A stretch of DNA of 64,000 nt from Anaerohabitans sp036788095 (GTDB taxonomy: Bacteria > Zhuqueibacterota > Zhuqueibacteria > Residuimicrobiales > Residuimicrobiaceae), in NCBI GenBank assembly GCA_036788095.1, contig DAIQOA010000003.1, positions 1 to 64,000 of the forward strand, in the 5' to 3' direction. Below the pieces are notes generated by a model. It searched no databases. It was given only the letters and a program-made list of their open reading frames with translations, and was not told the origin of the DNA. A program made the position numbers and the translations under genes. Positions 61,308-64,000 of the stretch are shown piece by piece. Each line of letters begins with the position of its first letter. The stretch's first letter is position 1.

Positions 61308-63785
61308 ATGCCAAGGACCAGAAAGTTCGAACCGATCCAACATATCATGAAATTCGGCGGCTCCTCCCTCGCCACTGCCGAAAGAATCCGCCACGTCATC
61401 GAGCTGGTGCAGGCCGGCTGCAGCGCCCACGGCCGGGTGGCAGTGGTCTGCTCCGCCTTGGGCGGCGTCACTGATGGGCTGATACAGATTGCCGAGACCG
61501 CGGCGCGTCACGAGGCGAACTATACGGAGCTGCTGGACAAGCTGGAGGACCGCCACCTGGCGGTCCTGCGCAGCCTAAGCGGCGGGCAGCTGCCGGAAGC
61601 CGCCCAGCTGATGGAAGATCTGCAGGCGCTGCGCGAAGTGGTGCAGGGCGTGTATTGGGTGAAAGAGCTCACCCATCGCAGTCTTGACTTCATCCTCAGT
61701 TTTGGCGAACGGCTGTCTTGCCGCATCATCGCCGAGGCCGCAAACCATGCCGGATTGGACGCGGTGATGGTGGACAGCCGTCGTTTCATTAAAACCAACG
61801 ACCGCTTTGGCGCCGCGACCGTGCTGATGGAGGAATCGCACCGCCTGATTCAGGATTATTTCAACGAAAGCGACCGGCTAGCGGTGATCACCGGCTTTAT
61901 CGGCTCTACGCCGGAAAACGAGACCACCACTCTGGGGCGCGGCGGTTCTGATTACACGGCGGCCATCGTGGGTTCTGCGCTGAACGTGCAAGAGATCGAA
62001 ATCTGGAGCGACGTGGACGGGGTGCTGACCGCCAACCCGGTCAAAGTAAAAAAAGCGTTTCCACTGGAACAGCTCACCTATGACGAAGCCATGGAGCTGT
62101 CGCATTTCGGCGCCAAGGTCATCCATCCGCCGACCATGCAGCCGGCGATGCTGAAGAAAATCCCCATCCGCATTCGCAACAGCTTTAATCCCGCCTTTGC
62201 CGGCACCCTGATCAGCGCCGAGCCGGCGCCCGGCCGGTTTCTGGTCAAAGGCATCTCCTCCATCAGCGACATTGCGCTGCTGCGCATCGAAGGCAGCGGC
62301 ATGGTCGGCGTTTCCGGCATCGCCGGCCGGTTGTTCGCCGTGCTGGCGAAACACCAGATCAACATCATCCTGATCACCCAGGCCTCGTCGGAGCATTCCA
62401 TCTGTCTGGCGGTGGAGCCGCTGGTGGCAGAAAAGGCCAAGCGGATCATCGAACACGAGTTCGAGCTGGAGCGAGAGACGCACCGCATCGATCCGGTGGT
62501 GATCAAAAACGGCCTCTCCATTCTGGCTGCAGTGGGTGAAAAGATGCACCACTCGCCGGGATTGGCCGGAAGGCTGTTTCAGGCCCTGGGCGTCAACGGC
62601 GTCAATGTGGTGGCCATCGCCCAGGGCTCGTCGGAGCTCAACATCTCGGTGGTCATCGAGCAAACGGACGAGGCGAAAGCGCTCAACGCCATTCACGAGG
62701 CGTTCTTTCTCTCGCCGATGAAAACCCTGCACCTGTTCCTCGCCGGCTGCGGTCTGATCGGCGGCACCTTTCTCCATCAGCTGAAGGAGAATCTGCCCTT
62801 CCTGCGCAAACAAAGGCGCATGGACATCAAGCTCATCGGCCTGGCCAATGTAGAAAAAATGGTTTTTGATGAAAAGGGGCTGTCGCCGGAACGATGGCGT
62901 GAGGTGCTGGAAGAATCCGGCCAGGCCACGGTCCTGATGGAGTTCATCGACCGCATGCTGGCGATGAATCTGCCCAACAGCATTTTTCTCGATTGCACAG
63001 CCAGCGACGATCCGGGGCGGAATTACCCGCGTATTCTGCGCTCCAACGTCTCAGTGGTTACGCCCAACAAACGCGCCAATTCCGGAAGCATGGAGCAGTA
63101 TGAAGCGCTGCGCTCCGCCACGGTGGACCGGGGTTCGCATTTTTACTATGAGACCAACGTCGGCGCCGGGCTGCCCATCATCAACACGTTGAACGATCTC
63201 ATCGCCAGCGGCGACAAGATCCTGCGCATCGAAGCGGTGCTCTCCGGCACGCTGAGCTACATTTTCAACTCTTTTGACGGGGAACAGCCGTTCAGCCGCG
63301 TGGTCGAACAGGCGCGCGCCCTTGGTCTGACCGAACCGGACCCGCGCAACGACCTCAGCGGACTGGATGTGGCGCGCAAGATACTGATCCTGGCCCGCGA
63401 GACCGGCGCCTCTATGGAGCTGGCGGACATTGAACTGGAGAGCCTGCTGCCCGAACCCTGCACCAGCGCAGAAACCGTGGAGGAGTTTTTTCAGATTCTC
63501 TCCCGGTTCGACGATGAGATGGAGGCGCGGCGCAGCAAGGCGGCGCATCAGGGCAGAGTGTTGCGCTATATGGCGGTGCTGCAGAACGGCCGCAGCCGGG
63601 TGAACCTGCAGGCGGTGGACATGCACCATCCGTTTTATTTTTTATCCGGCAGCGACAATGTTGTTTCCTTCACCACCACCCGCTACAAGGAGCGGCCGTT
63701 GATCGTGCGCGGGCCCGGCGCCGGCGCCGAGGTGACTGCGGCCGGCGTGTTCGCGGATGTGTTGCGAGCAGGGCAGAACGGATAA
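61308..63785 (+). CDS. thrA: Bifunctional aspartokinase / homoserine dehydrogenase I
   Basis: 825 residues, the full length of ThrA. The kinase part (about 1-295) opens with MKFGGSSLATAERI and contains TLGRGGSDYTA. Two ACT regulatory modules follow (about 320-465, with GVNVVAIAQGSSELNIS). The homoserine dehydrogenase part (about 475-825) has the Rossmann loop GLIGGTF, then VVTPNKRAN, GAGLPIINTLNDL and a GLTEPDPRNDLSGLD motif. It catalyses the first and third steps of threonine and methionine synthesis from aspartate. The ATG follows AGGAAACTC, 26 bp after the protease gene. Confidence 0.97.
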   Translation: MPRTRKFEPIQHIMKFGGSSLATAERIRHVIELVQAGCSAHGRVAVVCSALGGVTDGLIQIAETAARHEANYTELLDKLEDRHLAVLRSLSGGQLPEAAQLMEDLQALREVVQGVYWVKELTHRSLDFILSFGERLSCRIIAEAANHAGLDAVMVDSRRFIKTNDRFGAATVLMEESHRLIQDYFNESDRLAVITGFIGSTPENETTTLGRGGSDYTAAIVGSALNVQEIEIWSDVDGVLTANPVKVKKAFPLEQLTYDEAMELSHFGAKVIHPPTMQPAMLKKIPIRIRNSFNPAFAGTLISAEPAPGRFLVKGISSISDIALLRIEGSGMVGVSGIAGRLFAVLAKHQINIILITQASSEHSICLAVEPLVAEKAKRIIEHEFELERETHRIDPVVIKNGLSILAAVGEKMHHSPGLAGRLFQALGVNGVNVVAIAQGSSELNISVVIEQTDEAKALNAIHEAFFLSPMKTLHLFLAGCGLIGGTFLHQLKENLPFLRKQRRMDIKLIGLANVEKMVFDEKGLSPERWREVLEESGQATVLMEFIDRMLAMNLPNSIFLDCTASDDPGRNYPRILRSNVSVVTPNKRANSGSMEQYEALRSATVDRGSHFYYETNVGAGLPIINTLNDLIASGDKILRIEAVLSGTLSYIFNSFDGEQPFSRVVEQARALGLTEPDPRNDLSGLDVARKILILARETGASMELADIELESLLPEPCTSAETVEEFFQILSRFDDEMEARRSKAAHQGRVLRYMAVLQNGRSRVNLQAVDMHHPFYFLSGSDNVVSFTTTRYKERPLIVRGPGAGAEVTAAGVFADVLRAGQNG

Positions 63786-63821
63786 ACCGCGAACCGCCGC
63801 GACGAAAACGATCAGCACTTT

Positions 63822-64000
63822 ATGGAAATGAAATCTGTAGATAAATTACTGCCCATTCATGAAGTGCAAATATTAACCTATATGAAATTGGCCAAGGTAG
63901 CAGTCGGCTTGTTGATAAACTTCAATGTCGAGCTTTTAAGGGAAGGGATCAGAAGATTCGTTCTTAAATCTTCGTGGCCTCGTATGTTAAAGCACCAAAA
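63822..64000 (+). pseudogene. 5'-truncated GxxExxxE (PD-(D/E)XK-like) protein remnant
   Basis: The open frame from 63822 to the window edge reads MEMKSVDKLLPIHEVQIL, then LTYMKLAKVAVGLLINFNV, then a final REGIRRFVL. This is the well-conserved C-terminal third of GxxExxxE-family proteins, whose nuclease-like core segment is normally ELKSVxxLxxxHxxQ. The N-terminal two thirds, including the GxxExxxE motif, are missing, because thrA ends directly upstream. AT-rich compared with thrA. The end is cut by the window, so a stop codon is not seen. Confidence 0.7.

Overview
This is a 64 kb chromosomal stretch, densely coded, from a Gram-negative-type bacterium that I would place in the Bacteroidota/Calditrichota/KSB1-like (FCB) neighbourhood. 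The signs are a protein ending in a YPNPFN-type (FlgD-Ig / type IX-like) C-terminal domain, a TonB-dependent receptor with a carboxypeptidase-regulatory N-terminal domain, several outer-membrane barrels and Tat or lipoprotein signals, and sigma70-like promoters of the form TTGNNN-17-TAWWWT. This placement is inferred from gene content, because the window holds no rRNA or other phylogenetic marker.

Layout, mostly on the minus strand. 1-2037: a bat-type operon (TPR lipoprotein, BatD-like protein, MoxR ATPase cut by the window edge). 2185-9944: a protein quality-control block with clpB, dnaK, an FmdB-type zinc ribbon, an HtrA/Deg protease and a zinc-finger-less DnaJ (CbpA type). The cbpA-like gene has a textbook sigma54 promoter sequence just upstream. 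10195-16180: a YugP-type membrane metalloprotease, a STAS+HATPase anti-sigma-like protein overlapping an acyl-CoA ligase, and a DUF362 protein coupled to a large membrane polyferredoxin. 16334-18772: gap-tpiA-secG-tRNA-Leu with a good promoter and terminator but no pgk. 18798-26513: ComF, an outer-membrane protein, a DJ-1/PfpI-ferritin fusion, a UVR-motif protein, purQ and a long purL with a PurS-like N-terminal part.

26824-35159: an NlpC/P60 hydrolase on the plus strand, then a likely vitamin B12 uptake locus. This locus has an ECF-type S component, a TonB-plug outer-membrane protein, a cobalamin riboswitch followed by a terminator hairpin, a BtuB-like receptor and a beta-propeller surface protein reminiscent of BtuG. 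35236-40812: small conserved proteins, a nucleoside/nucleobase uptake operon, a Phd/RelE-type toxin-antitoxin pair with an almost perfect 38-bp operator palindrome, and a small membrane methyltransferase. 40875-46758: an AmmeMemoRadiSam-type radical SAM enzyme, a large lipoprotein, a glycosidase-like exported protein and a beta-hydroxyacid dehydrogenase.

46780-51016 is bounded by two arrays of one repeat family in opposite orientation. They flank a glycosyltransferase, a rhomboid protease and a YchF GTPase. 51041-64000: a DUF1080 lipoprotein, a Tat-exported sugar isomerase-like protein, a hybrid sensor lacking an obvious phospho-acceptor histidine, an ECF-type ATPase, an AT-rich T5orf172/GIY-YIG-like gene, an ABC exporter, a chagasin-type inhibitor followed by its presumed target (a papain-family protease), bifunctional aspartokinase-homoserine dehydrogenase (thrA) and a 5'-truncated GxxExxxE-family remnant at the right edge.
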